Assembly (NCBI GenBank): GCA_965178125.1
Contig: OZ237757.1
Span: forward strand, 372,001-436,000
Direction: 5' to 3'
Origin: Bilabrum cf. latius
Taxonomy: Eukaryota > Bigyra: Bicosoecida > Bigyra > Bicosoecida
Length of the DNA: 64,000 bases
The notes under the pieces were generated by a model that saw only the letters and a program-made list of their open reading frames with translations, did not search any database and was not told where the DNA came from. Shown here piece after piece: positions 10,891 through 21,919 of this stretch. The stretch's first letter is position 1, and every line of letters starts with the position of its first letter. The position numbers and the translations under genes are program-made.

Positions 10891-12512
10891 ACAGAAATAC
10901 AGAAATACAGAAATACATTGTTGGGTAAAGATTCCACAAGCACCCAGATCCGTCGGTTGTAACTTACCCCGACACATTCATCACACCAATTCTTGACCGC
11001 AACGATCCCCGACACAATACAACTCGTCGATTATCACGCGACATCAATAGCGTATCTTCCATGTAATGAGGTTTTTTCATTGTGTAATTAGTGAATTACC
11101 ATACAACCACCGTAAGGCTAACGAGAGGAGCAGCACGCTGATCCAAATGCCACTGAAACCACAGTCCACGCTGCATCCCTATTGTGCAATCATTTCGACG
11201 AATAGAATGCGCTATTGGTCGACTTCATTACAGATCAAATAGGTATTTAAAACAAATCACCGCTCCAGTATGTCACAGAGAGTCCATTAGAACCGAGGAT
11301 GGTCTCATTTGACGTCAGATCTCGATTCATTTTGGGCAGAATCCAATTCACCACTGTCCTGATACACTTATAGTTTATTTATACATACGATTTGTTTGTG
11401 TATGGTACTGTATTTGTACAGGTCCTACAATTTCGCAAGTTGTGGCTGTTTCCAGTGGTTTGGTACCATTCAGAACACAATTGTGTCAAATCTATGAGGC
11501 CAGTACTAGTTTGAGACTAATCATGGTATTAATATACCTAATAAAAGGCAGTGTACGGATTTTCAGTCCCAATGGTGTAGAATAGCATGGCGTACTTCAG
11601 GTCTTCTGGATCTGGCCACCCGCACAGCTGCTGGTGCTGCTCGTGTCCTAATGATGGCCATAGTAGCCTCCTGTTCGATTTTCTGAATACGATCAATACA
11701 AAAAATGTAGTGGTTGGTCTCAATTCGCGGTAAGCTGCAGATTGGTGAGGTAAATGTGCAATAGCTAACTCTGCGGCCTGGTTCAGTCATCCTCACGGGA
11801 AACACCCTACTCATGAACCGCACAGCAGAATATGAGCGCGTTATTTGAATAAAGTCATCAATTTGCTCAGAATTATGAGGAGTGTAATCAAATTCAGTAT
11901 CTCAGAGGGCCAATCGAAGCAAGTTTGTTGCGGCTGCCAGAGGGATGACCGTGGACCCTGTCGTGTCCAAATGAATCTTATTCAGACATTCGTCTGCACA
12001 GCAGCGTATAATTTAGCATCATTATCATACAGGTATATTTTTAGGTCTATTTTGTAGACTAGAAAGGGGTATGCGGGCAGTGTCGGGGTGTCGTGCGACA
12101 CTAATCACACAGTTTTGGCGCCGCGCAAAGCTGCAGCTCCCTGCTAGAGGCCAATTCTTTGAATGGCATGTTAACAGACTTAATCTCATCGTATGGAGTT
12201 GAAAGGCGCACCAGCAGACTCGCAAGAGCGCGCTGAATCGAATTGCATCATGATTTCTTCTCCGAATTATCTGGGCGCCGCGCAAATTGCTGATCCGGAA
12301 CCGGCAAAAACCAGTAAATTGTGTATTGTTCCGTTACATTCGACGGATGCACCGTTGCCCCCGAAGGAGTTCGAGTGATCACCTGAATCCAGAGGAGTCC
12401 TCAAACAAGGACTACAAGACCCCCGACCCTTTCAGGCCAAAGGCCCCCCAATCTCAGCCTACACCGCCGAGTCCCCTTTATTCGCCATCAATGTGGTCCC
12501 CCACAAGCCCTC
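10891..12512 (-). mobile_element. 5'-truncated LINE 3'-end copy, split by a TIR element
   Basis: Bases 10891-10949 match the LINE 3' tail (repeats of ATTTCTGT on the - strand, then the segment ending in the ATCTGGGTG complement). Bases 12347-12512 continue the same LINE 3' UTR, matching 44581-44746 and 45063-45228. Together they make one 5'-truncated LINE insertion of about 225 bp, broken by the element at 10950-12346. Only 3' UTR is left, with no coding sequence. Confidence 0.85.
10950..12346. mobile_element. Non-autonomous TIR element inserted in a LINE fragment
   Basis: The ends are CCGTCGGTTGTAAC and, inverted, CCGTCGAATGTAAC (12 of 14 bases match). AT flanks both sides (10948-10949 and 12347-12348), while the uninterrupted LINE has a single AT there, so the insertion made a 2-bp target duplication. 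The interior (1.4 kb) is AT-rich compared with the neighbours, with no frame longer than about 125 codons and no recognisable transposase even with TAG as sense. It was inserted after the LINE fragment and lies between the two divergent GTPase genes. Confidence 0.75.
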
Positions 12513-12807
12513 ATGCACACCGTGACGCTAATGTTGCGCGCACTTCAGGTTATCCAAAAGATGAGGACAGAAGAATCCACATCAGCAGCGATACTAGAAG
12601 ATTACTAAAAGCACAGAGGTGTGAGGTTACGATGAAATCAAAACATCCAAGCTACTCAGGATTCTGAACTCGCAACAACGTAGGCCTGCTTGTATCCAGA
12701 TTGGGTGTGTCCGGCAGCCAGAAAACGGGGTTTCGACTATTTTTCATGGACTTGTCTCAACAATACGCAGTAGTGAAGCAGCACACTGGAAACAATCACC
12801 CTTCCCA

Positions 12808-15255
12808 ATGAGTGCTGCATCTGCCGCATCAGGAGGTGCTGCATCCAGTGGGTCGAGATCGAGAATGCCAGGTGGCACCTGTATTGCCATCTCCCGAGCC
12901 GTGCGCCTGTGGCAAGTGGACGACAAGCCAGGCGTTGAGGCACCACAGCTGAGCATGCCCGATGAGAAAAAACTGCGTCAAATCATTGATGTGCTGCCAG
13001 GAGCTGTTCCTCTCGTCACCTTCGCCATCAACGGCAGGGCGCGAGCAGGCAAGAGCACCACCATGAACTACGCCCTGGCATGGCTGCTGAAGAACGCATA
13101 CGCCGAGCCAGTCAGCGAGGACAGCGTCAAGCACACCGATGGATCCAAAGTGGAATTCGAGCCATGCAAGGTCAGCGGGGCCCGCGTTCCCTCCCTCTTC
13201 AAGACGTCCGATTCCGTCCAGCCGTGCACGCGCGGTGCAGACGGAGTGTTCGTGCATCTGCCGAAAGGCGCATTCGGGCAGACCACGGACATTGTGGTGC
13301 TGCTGATCGACTGCGAGGGATCGGGCGCAGAGGCCAAGGAGCGCGACAACCGGACGGTGCTTCCGGCTCTGGTGCTGTCAGCTCGAGGTGGCCTGGTGTT
13401 CGCTCAGCGAGACGCCATCACCCGGAATGCTGCACTGGACGCGATCGAGCCCATCGTGGAGATGGCGAAGGTCGTGCAAAGTGGACAACCGAGCAAGCCC
13501 AAAGCAATGAAAGGCCGTTCTTCTGCCCATCGGGTGCCAAGTGCCAGGTCCAGAATGGGCCGCATGTCCATCGTACACTTCATGGCGGGAAAACTCGCAC
13601 CTGCTGATGAAATGGAAAAACTCAAGGCCGCCGTCTTCAAGTACGAGCCAACCTCAGAGGCTGGAAGTGATGGCCGCAATAAGAAGCGAAGGATCCTCAA
13701 GCCGGCCTTCCGGTCCCTCGGCCTCGCCCAGCTGCCTGCCGTAGTGTGGAGCAGGAGGACAGGAAAAGTGCCAGCATCCTAGCAGCATCGGCTGCAAGAG
13801 GCACTGCATGGTTTACTTTGCAATGTGCTCGCCGACGAACTGCACGAGGTGGGAACGGGATATCTGCTCGGCGATAAACGCCTGCCCGCCTGCCCAGCAA
13901 GCTTGCTGCCGGCACTGAGCGCTATCATGGCGGGCGCAAATCGGGTCATGGACGTCACCCACATCGACGGTTCAACCATCCGAGACAAGCTACAGGCTGC
14001 AGCGCGCCATGCCGCGGAGAGGTCCTTGCGCAAGGCCATCGGGGCCGTGCAGGCTGCAGCTGAGGGGACCCCGGGCTGCAGGAGCGGGTTTCAGGCTGCG
14101 CTCCGATAGATCCGAAGCTCCGGTGCCATCGATTGCTTGCAGAAGAAGCTCTGTAAGCACGTCGAGTCCAAAGCAATGGAAGCTGCTCGCAAAGCAACTG
14201 GAGTTTACCCGGAGGAGCTGGCCTCGATTCGCCGCACCATCAGCCAAATGGTTGGCAGGGCGCTCGCCAATGTCCAGGACAGGATCATGCGCGACGTGGA
14301 GTAGGCCCAGGAAATGCTGTACCGTGAGCTGCTCAAGGCTGCCGAGACTGCCCAAGTGCATGGAAATGGTGTTACGAGCATTCGGCAGCTGCAGACCCTA
14401 TACGAACAGATCGGCAGGGAGGAGGACAGTCTGAGGGGGCACGACGATGGGTCCATGCGCCGGCGGGGCGCAAGGATCGATAGCATGTCCAGAGCGCTAC
14501 TCTCTTACCAGAAGGCTGATCAAGATGCTCGAAATGCATTCCAATATCACATGGACTCGCAGTACCAGCGGATCATTTCCGCGGTTGCCTCTGCCAAGAG
14601 AGCCGAGGAGCTGCGCGGAGCGGAAGCAGCAGCTCACGCGGTTCTACGTGCTGTCAAAACCACTGGCAGACTGCATTCATCCACAGCGCGACATGGAGCG
14701 GCTACAGTGGTGATCGGATGTGCTCAGGCTAAATACGGTTCTAGTCCTCCTCTGTTGTCGGCATGGAAAGACGCCAGATCCATGCTCGAGTACATCGACA
14801 CGGCCTCACGTGGAAACGTCAGGACGACCATTGCCATTGCGACGCAGAAGGGAGCGACTGTCAAGTTCGCCCAGGATGTCGTGGCATACGCCAAGACCGT
14901 GCTGAACCGCATGGAACAGTGGGACTGTGACGCCAAGGAGCAGCTCCGCCTGCAAAGGCAGAGGGAAGAGGAGGCGAGGCGGAGGCAACAAGCAGAGGAG
15001 GCGGCCAGAAGGGAGCAAGAGCGGCTAGCTGAGCAGCAGAGGAGGCGGAGAGAGGCCGAGGAGGAGGCCGAGCGGGAGCGGGAGCGGGAGCGTGAGCAGC
15101 GCCGTCGCTAGTAGATGATGATGCCTGGGATGGTCGTGATGGGTCCCGGCGGAATGCCGATGGTGATTCAAGGGGGCTTCGGTGGACCTTTCATCGGAGG
15201 GTTCGGTGGTGGCTTTGGTGGCGGCTTTGGTGGCGGCGGGTTCTACTATGGGTGA
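12808..15255 (+). CDS. GBP/dynamin-like large GTPase, copy 2
   Basis: 815 residues, ending in TGA, with five in-frame TAG codons (13780, 14107, 14302, 15109, 15112). The first 190 residues match copy 1 almost exactly, including P-loop GRARAGKST and LLIDCEGSG. After residue about 195 the two proteins diverge sharply, though the helical order is kept. In the alignable helical part, TAG at 13780 faces Gln of copy 1 (PAS-x-QH against PEN-Q-ED), and the double TAG at 15109-15114 faces Ala-Gln just before the shared MMMP. The C-terminal region is a long Arg/Glu coiled coil (about 14940-15110) followed by a Gly/Phe tail (GGFGGG repeats, YYG end). Role is probably the same membrane or assembly function as other GBP-like GTPases (inference). 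Confidence 0.8.
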
Positions 15256-15575
15256 GGGCTACTGCAACTGCCAGCATCTAACTACAGCTCCGTGACCTGC
15301 CAATGCCCACAACCTCAGACCAGCAGAATGAACTCGGAGCCAATAATAATTTTGTGGGCATTTATTGTCTCGATTTATTGTTCAATCAGTATCTCATTAG
15401 GTTACACGTCTGGTTTCTCACTGGCCTCTACTGCTGTGCGATTGCAGCTTTCGGAACATCCGGATATTCACGAAATTCGCAGTCGCAACAGCAGGTATCG
15501 GTGCAGCTCTCGTGCCAGTAGCCCTTTCTGTGCCCGTGCTTGGCTTGTTACTGTTCGCGGGTGGAGCATTCAACA
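15256..15575 (+). pseudogene. Fragment of the MFS transporter gene
   Basis: This stretch is a diverged, internally deleted copy of 19680-20200. Matching blocks include the leader (CTGACCTGCCAATGCCCACA), the coding part for VWFLTGLYCCA, and the part for VATAGIGAALVPVALSVPV. The block between them (about 120 bases in the intact gene) is missing, and the copy stops soon after. It lies directly behind GTPase copy 2; the sequence at that gene's stop codon (CTATGGGTGAG) also resembles the end of the 78-bp repeat before the intact MFS gene, so the duplicated unit spans the junction. No intact protein can be made. The following 15576-15936 holds nothing I recognise. Confidence 0.75.
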
Positions 15576-15936
15576 TCGCTAACCAAATTCCGCCTAATCC
15601 TTTAGCGTTACGCTGAGCGGGCTGTTCGGCAGGCGGTAGACGGCGGGAGACTGTGCGCAGCGCAGCCTCGTGGCAGTCCCAGACAAGAAAGAAAAAAAGC
15701 GCCCTTCGACAACGAGGACCACCGCGGTACTCACACTGTACCATGCATGCGGCAGGCCGGTCTGACCTCATCGTCACTTTTTCCACATTCCAGCGCAGCG
15801 CAAGCGGCGCGGCAAGAGGCTGGGTGATCCGGCAGTCCGCAGTAATTATATACACTTCAAACCGAGCCTTCGGCATATCTGTTGCGTGACAGACACAGCG
15901 AATATTGCTCCTGTATTTGTGTGCGAATCCAAAGGA

Positions 15937-17919
15937 TTAGTCCCACTGACTTTCATTCTGCCCCAGAGCTTGTGTGATGTTGCCCCATAGCAGCGTCACG
16001 TTGTAGTAGTACGAATCCCTGTCGATCTCTGATTTTTTCGAGCCCGTTCTGCACAAGGACGACCACGCCTTTCTACTGTAACCGCACGGTTGGCTCGGAC
16101 CGGCGTCGCGCCCGATCGCGATTTTCAGTCGCTAGTAGGGCAGCTCCAGTGTCTCGGCGAGCATTGGGAAGAACTGGTGACCCCACCCTTCGGCTGGTTT
16201 AAGCTCGAATACCCGTGCCCCATCTGGCAAGAAGAGCATGTTGGATAGGCCGGCTCCATGCACCCCTACGAGGGCAGCCGTGCTGCGGTGGGCAAGCTGA
16301 CGAGCCGTGTCTACGGTGCTCACACCATCTTCCAGTGTCTCGCAGACGAACTACGGTGGGCAAGTAGCCAATAACTCAAGGATATTGATAATTCGCCTCC
16401 TCTTCGAGCGGTTAATGATAACGATCCGCCGCTTCCCAGGCACTACCACCCTCGACTCGTTGAAGCTGGACACTGCGGCCCACACGGGCGTATGCTCCTC
16501 CGACGATCCGGCGGTTATGTGGAAGACATTCGCCTGGCTTGCCGACAGGGGCGGAACTTCCTGGTCGTCGGATGGTCCGTACTTGCCGACCTGCAAGTAG
16601 TGCTAGATGTCGTCCCTCACGTAGCCGAAGCGCGGGTAGTGGCTCGGGTCTCTCGCCGGCCGCATCACCCCAACGACGAGGTTGGGCAGGAAAATCGGGC
16701 GGTGCTGCGTCGCTCCTTGGAGTAGCATCGCCGAAGTCGTGATCGGGACAGGACTCAGCATGCCTGCAAACGGTAGCTTGCCCAGATTCGAGTAGTGCCG
16801 TGGGCTGGGCATGGAAACTACTGCAGGTGGCCACATGACTCGCCTATCTCGGTCGTACACCGCTCCTAGCATATTCAACGTCACCAGTGCAGAAAAAAAC
16901 CCATCGATCATGTCGTGGTAGAAGGCTCCAAGGTACCACTGCTGGAACATGAGGACCAGAGGCGCGATCGGAACTTGATTCTGCTGCTGGTGGCCACCGT
17001 GATCATTCGTTCTGCCGATGGAATGGCTGGAACGAAGCGTTCGCCGCATCTTTGTTGAATCAAATGGCTAGTGCTGCCACAAGCATGGAGCTTTGGCAAC
17101 TGTACGGGAGCTGTTCAGCGGCATGTACGCTGAGCTCAGGTTCTTCGTTGCCATGATGCTCTCGGCTTGCAGAACGGCGTCCGCGCTAACGAATCGCAGT
17201 GGATCTAGTCGCTCGCTTACAGGCACTGCCAACGAAGTGTTTACACTCTGAAGCTGCAGGGTACTTTTGGTCCATTCGCGACCGTTGGGAGGTAGCATAG
17301 GGATAGATACCCCACCAGGCATGGTGGCACCTGCCGGGAGGCCTTTCCACCATCTAAGCCGTTCGTGCTGAACGCTAGAAGGGGCCACTTTGTCCCTCAA
17401 GTTGTCCGTGTGAGTTGATGGAACCAGCAGACCCTCGTAAATTGCCTGTTGCTGCTCGCACTGCAGGGATGACAGCTCCCGGACGTGCGGCGCAGGAGCA
17501 GAGCCGGTCGCGGCAGCGTTGGCGGTGGTGCACGGAAGCGCCACATACTTGGGATCCGCAATCGCTCCAGGCTACCACAGGGCTGCATTTGTTTTATCCA
17601 GTTGTTGCCAACCGAGAGACACCCTAATGCTCACCTTCGCAGCTTCCCTAAACGTAAGAATTGCCTCACTCGCGAGCCATTCGCCCGTTTTCTGGGCATC
17701 GCCCATACAGATGCTTTTAATTTGTGATAGAGTCGGCTCGCTTGCGTTCCACTGTGCCTCTGTGAGCTCATATTGCACCTTATCTGGAGTGAGTAGATCT
17801 ACTGTATTGGTCCATCCCAATGCACGGATGCAAAGGGCCGCAAGAAGGAGTACAGTAGACGCCATGAGGATTGCTACCACAAAAGGCTTATTCTTCTCGG
17901 TGGTATCCAAAGGATTCAT
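15937..17919 (-). CDS. GT61-type (DUF563) glycosyltransferase, type II membrane protein
   Basis: 660 residues, ending in TAA at 15937-15939. Five in-frame TAG codons (17569, 17065, 16600, 16348, 16132) are read through. The start gives a short cytoplasmic tail and one membrane anchor (VVAILMASTVLLLAALCIRA, about residues 15-34), as in Golgi type II transferases. The best family signature is near the C-terminus: ALVGVHGAGLSNMLFLPDGA followed by VFELKP, the GT61 hallmark seen in EOGT and plant xylosyl- or arabinosyltransferases. The short tail after it contains CGYSRKAW and YYYNV, which fits the family's last strands. The likely job is adding a pentose or GlcNAc to proteins or glycans in the secretory pathway; donor and acceptor cannot be told. 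Confidence 0.82.
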
Positions 17920-19437
17920 CTTAACCCTAAAGATTCATACGTGTACAGCCTGCAGCAGCAGAATTTGCGGCAATCACACGCAACAACTCAAATGGTTCCC
18001 GAATGAGACACACACCAAAGCCGCAGCATGCGGAAGTAAGCACTGTTTGAAACATGTTAAGCGCTTGTCAGGTTTACTCACGCTTGAGCGGTGCGTACTT
18101 ATTTCTTGATAGGAGTGAGGAGCCGAGCCACGCCTGACGGCCGTCTGGTATTGGCTCAGTTACGTGCACAGCGATTCATCAGTCATGATTCCACGACAAC
18201 CGCTGCAATTGGGTGGAAATAGATTTCGACTCGGATCAAAAAATCACAGCAACAAGCTAGATCTAGCCGAAAGTATAATAAATCAAATGATAATTATTTC
18301 TGTTTTGTATTGTGGTGCGCGAGGCGTGCCTGAGCGAGACGTATTAGAGTTGATATGTTGTAGGATGTTTGGTCACGGCAGAAGCCGCCCTGGTGCCTCA
18401 TCCGGATCTGCCGCAATATAGGGTCTAAATCAATTTCCTTGGTTACTAAGGTTGAAACGACGGGCAGCAGAGATTATCAGAAAGTCATGTTGAGCGCGGA
18501 CGAGGCGGAGAGGAACCAGAGCGGACACAGGCACATGCGACGATAGCGCGGTGCCAATGGGACAACATAACAATAGGAAGGGGGCTGCAGGTGCCAGGTA
18601 CGAGGGAGACGAAAGTGGCAGCGGGCTGCATGGCCAGCAGCGCACAAAAGAGGCCAACAGGCGGGTGGACGGATGGGACGCATGACAGATCGGCCAGGAC
18701 CTGTGCGTGAGCTGAGAGGATATGGCCAAGGTGGCGATGCAGGGAGCAGCGCACAAGGTACGGGAACAGGAAGCCATGCAAAGACAAGACCAGTCGACTT
18801 GCATCAGGAAAGTGTCGTGTTCATTCGTAGGATCAGAGGTATTCCGCATTCAGACGGGCGGGTGAAGACCCAGTCGTTCGGGGTAGAGCCCAGTAGGTCT
18901 GCGAGAGCGGGGCCATGAATGCTTCATTTTTCCCATGTGCTGACCAGCAGGGATGGTAGCAGTCGTGAAGTTGAGCCAATGGGTGTCTGATCTGTAGTAT
19001 AGGAACAAGGGGCAAGCAGGGGTGGGTATGATGTGGCCAATGTCGGAATGAATGGTCGTGTAGGTCCACTTGTTTTCAGTTTCCGGTTGACCCAAAGTAT
19101 CAGGAGTTTTTTTAGGCGTTTAAAAACTGCGAACAGTGGGATAATGAAGGCGGGATCTGGGGCCGGTATGGCGTTCGCGGCGTGTGCAAGACGCAGTCCG
19201 GGGGCACCCCGCGAATCGGTGGTCCGCTCTCAACTCCCGAGAGCCCTCGGCAGCATATGTACGAGGCAAGCCAGAAAAAGATAGCGTTTCAGCAAACCCG
19301 AGGATCCCGGCCCCCTTGTGCGAAGGATGACCTGCCGGGCGCACGCAAAGGCCATGGAACGCCGCTACTTTTTTCCGACCCCGCCGCCGCTGCGCACCCA
19401 CTAGGGAGCCGTGTCCTTATAAATCCGTATCCGCGAA
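17920..19437. other. Intergenic region with no recognised gene
   Basis: Between the glycosyltransferase start and the MFS gene there are 1.5 kb with no frame I can support. One - strand frame (18430-18849) is open for 139 codons but has no leader, motif or biased composition suggesting a gene. The right end probably carries the MFS promoter and first, non-coding exon. Confidence 0.5.
19418..19425 (+). promoter_or_regulatory. TATA-like box of the MFS gene
   Basis: TTATAAAT lies just before a consensus splice donor (GAAG|GTAAGTG at 19438). This arrangement would give a very short non-coding first exon and a 5' intron before the MFS start at 19735. It is based only on these motifs. Confidence 0.35.
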
Positions 19438-19524
19438 GGTAAGTGCGGGATGTACGCGCGGTGCGCGCGGTGCGTGCGGACGGAAGCCAAGGGTGTCTGC
19501 TGTTGCAAGCGGCAGCGAGTCTCT

Positions 19525-19680
19525 CAGTCGTGCCCGACGCACGCCAATTTGGGAAATGGCCTCGGGAAGCGGCTCCTGGGCGCCCAGGTTTTTCTATGGG
19601 TGCAGTCGTGCCCGACGCACGCCAATTTGGGAAATGGCCTCGGGAAGCGGCTCCTGGGCGCCCAGGTTTTTCTATGGGTG
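19525..19680 (+). repeat. Tandem duplication of a 78-bp unit upstream of the MFS gene
   Basis: Units 19525-19602 and 19603-19680 appear identical over 78 bases, each starting CAGTCGTGCCCGACG and ending TTTCTATGGGTG. The length is a multiple of three and the frame runs into the MFS frame, but the strong GTAAGT donor at 19438 suggests the repeat lies in a 5' intron or leader. Confidence 0.85.
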
Positions 19681-19734
19681 AGAGCAATTGCAGCTGCCAC
19701 CAGCGGGGCTCAACCACCGCTCCCTGACCTGCCA

Positions 19735-21801
19735 ATGCCCACAATGCAACCCCTGGCCAGCCAGAATGAACTCGGAGCCATCAGCCACCGTTCTCCATTG
19801 CTCGAAAATCAAGATTCGTTCGTTCGTTCGTTATTACGGGCGATTTTTTGCTTGAGTTTATTGTTCGATCAGTATACCATGCGGTTATACGTCTGGTTTC
19901 TCACTGGCCTCTATTGCTGCGCGTTTGCAGTTTTGGGGGCTTTGATTGCTTCGCTTGGGCCAGTGCTCCCAGAGATCGCGGCGCAAGTCAACGTCGGGAT
20001 TCGTGGGACTGGCCCAGCGTGGCTTGCTCGTTCAGCTGGCTATTTGGTCGGTTCCTTTTCAGGACCCTTGTATGATTTGGCTTGGATGGCGCCGAACATT
20101 TTCACGGGATTCGCAGTGGCAACAGCAGGTATTGGTGCAGCTCTCGTGCCAGTAGCCCTTTCTGTGCCCGTGCTTGGCTTATTGCTGTTCGCGGGTGGTG
20201 CTGGTATGGGGGTGCTTGACTCTGGTGTGAACGTGTCGCTGCTGTGGCTCTATGCAGCAGAAGAGGAAACTATGTCGGCCCGTGGCCAGGCCGAACCACG
20301 CGACGTAGCAGCTGCAGGCGGAGAGGACTCGACAGAATCTCAAACCAACGACAAGCAGCACGAACAAGCTGGCGGTGCAGCGGAATCCGCAATGCAAGCG
20401 CTCCACTTCGCGTTCGCTGCCGGTGCCGTTCTGTCCCCACTCGGGCTCCAGTACGCAACCGAGCAGCACAGAGATCAACTGGACGAAGCGAGCAGCAATA
20501 GCACCGCAGATGCCGAGTCAGGCCGTCGAGAATTGGTCGACAATGGATTTTGGAGGTAGGCAACAGCTGCAATTTCAGCGTCGTCCTCGGGGTCGATCAC
20601 AAGGGAAGACATCCTGGATGACGGTGCCTTGGGGCTGCCATTCTACGCTCCTGTTTTCTTTGCAATGGGTGCGGTTGGGCTGCTCATCGCGCTGTGTATT
20701 TGCTGCACGCCGAGTCCACCGCGGCCGTGGGAGCGAGAGAAGAAAGTAAAGGGCTCGGGTGATGACGAGACTGCGCTGGCGGGGGCCGGTGAGGGGTTGA
20801 ACGGCGGGGGTGCTGCCGCCGCTGCTGCAACCACTCAAGTCAGTCAAGACTCAGACGGTGCATCGTTCGGTGCAAACGTTAGCAGCAGTTCGCTTGCGGT
20901 AGCTTCTGCCAGCGATTCTGAAGCGAAAGGCCGTGCTGCCGACATCGAGATGGTCGCAGTTGAGCCACAGGGCGTCGCACCGAGCCCAAGATCGGACCAG
21001 GGATCGGATCAAGGATCGGATCAAGGATCGGGTCAAAGCAAGGCGTGCAGCTGCTGCTGGGGAGGGTGTTCTCCGTACGACCACCACCGATGGGTGCTTA
21101 TCAGCATTTTGGCAGTGCTGCTTGGGCTTTACGTCGGGTGTGAGGCTGGGTATGGTGGGTTCGTGTCGACCTTCGCGCGGTACAAATTGGGCTGGACAGC
21201 GACGCAGGCGCAGACCCTAGCTGCGGTGTTCTGGGCGGCGGTGGCGGTGGGACGACTGGCAAGCGTGTGGGTGGCGCGTTGCCTGTCATCCGAGTGGATG
21301 ATTTGCCTTGCCGTGGGCGGGTCGGCAGGCTCAGCCGGTCTCCTGTGGCTGCTCCTGGGACACGGTGCGGGCGGTGGTGTCGCGACGATCGGTGGTGGTG
21401 TTGAAGATGTGCTACTGTGGGCGCTATCTGCGGCGGTGGGTCTCTCGATGGCAAATGTGTTCCCTACAGCGATTTCACTCGCGGAGGGGTACACCTCAGT
21501 GGAGGGCAGGCACGCCACATTGCTGATTGTAGGGTCTGCCACGGGCGAGATGCTACTGCCGTACTGCATTGCATTTTTGACTGGGAATGAGGTGGAGGGG
21601 GGAGAAGGAGGAGCTGGAGGGAGCGGGCAAGGCCTGGACGGGGTTGACGACGACATTAGCGGGGCGGCGGCGGTTGGCACTGACGGTGAGCCCGCGGCGA
21701 TTTTCGCTGTGGTGGGTATTGGCTGCATCGGACAGCTGGTATTGCTTGCAATCGCCATGTGGTGGGGAAGGCGTGGGATTGGATTAGCTGAGAATAAGTG
21801 A
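19735..21801 (+). CDS. Major facilitator transporter, MFSD4/NaGLT1-like
   Basis: About 688 residues, ending in TGA, with one TAG at 20557 read through in a hydrophilic loop. The N-terminal half has transmembrane segments from VWFLTGLYCCA onward and family motifs LGPVLPEIA, RSAGYLVGSF and GVLDSGVNVSLL, which recall the MFSD4/sodium-dependent glucose transporter 1 group. A very long cytoplasmic loop (about 20230-21090) rich in Ala, Ser and Asp carries a short SDQG repeat. The second half resumes with EAGYGGFVSTFARY, as in the same group, and further membrane segments. The predicted role is uptake of a sugar or small solute at the plasma or vacuolar membrane. The start at 19735 is chosen because upstream sequence is a tandem repeat behind a splice donor; the frame is open to 19450. 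Confidence 0.8.
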
Positions 21802-21919
21802 TAGTGTCAATGCATCAGGCATTCTTTGTTGGTGCGACCAAAGGTTCACGAGCTGCGACCATATCGATCGTGCAATGCACTCACGCCAACGGATGCAGTA
21901 ATCTCTTTACGTACATACC

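Noticed and set aside
18430-18849. 139-codon - strand ORF
   Set aside because: No motif, leader or neighbours supporting it; length is not unusual in this GC-rich sequence, where many antisense frames are open.
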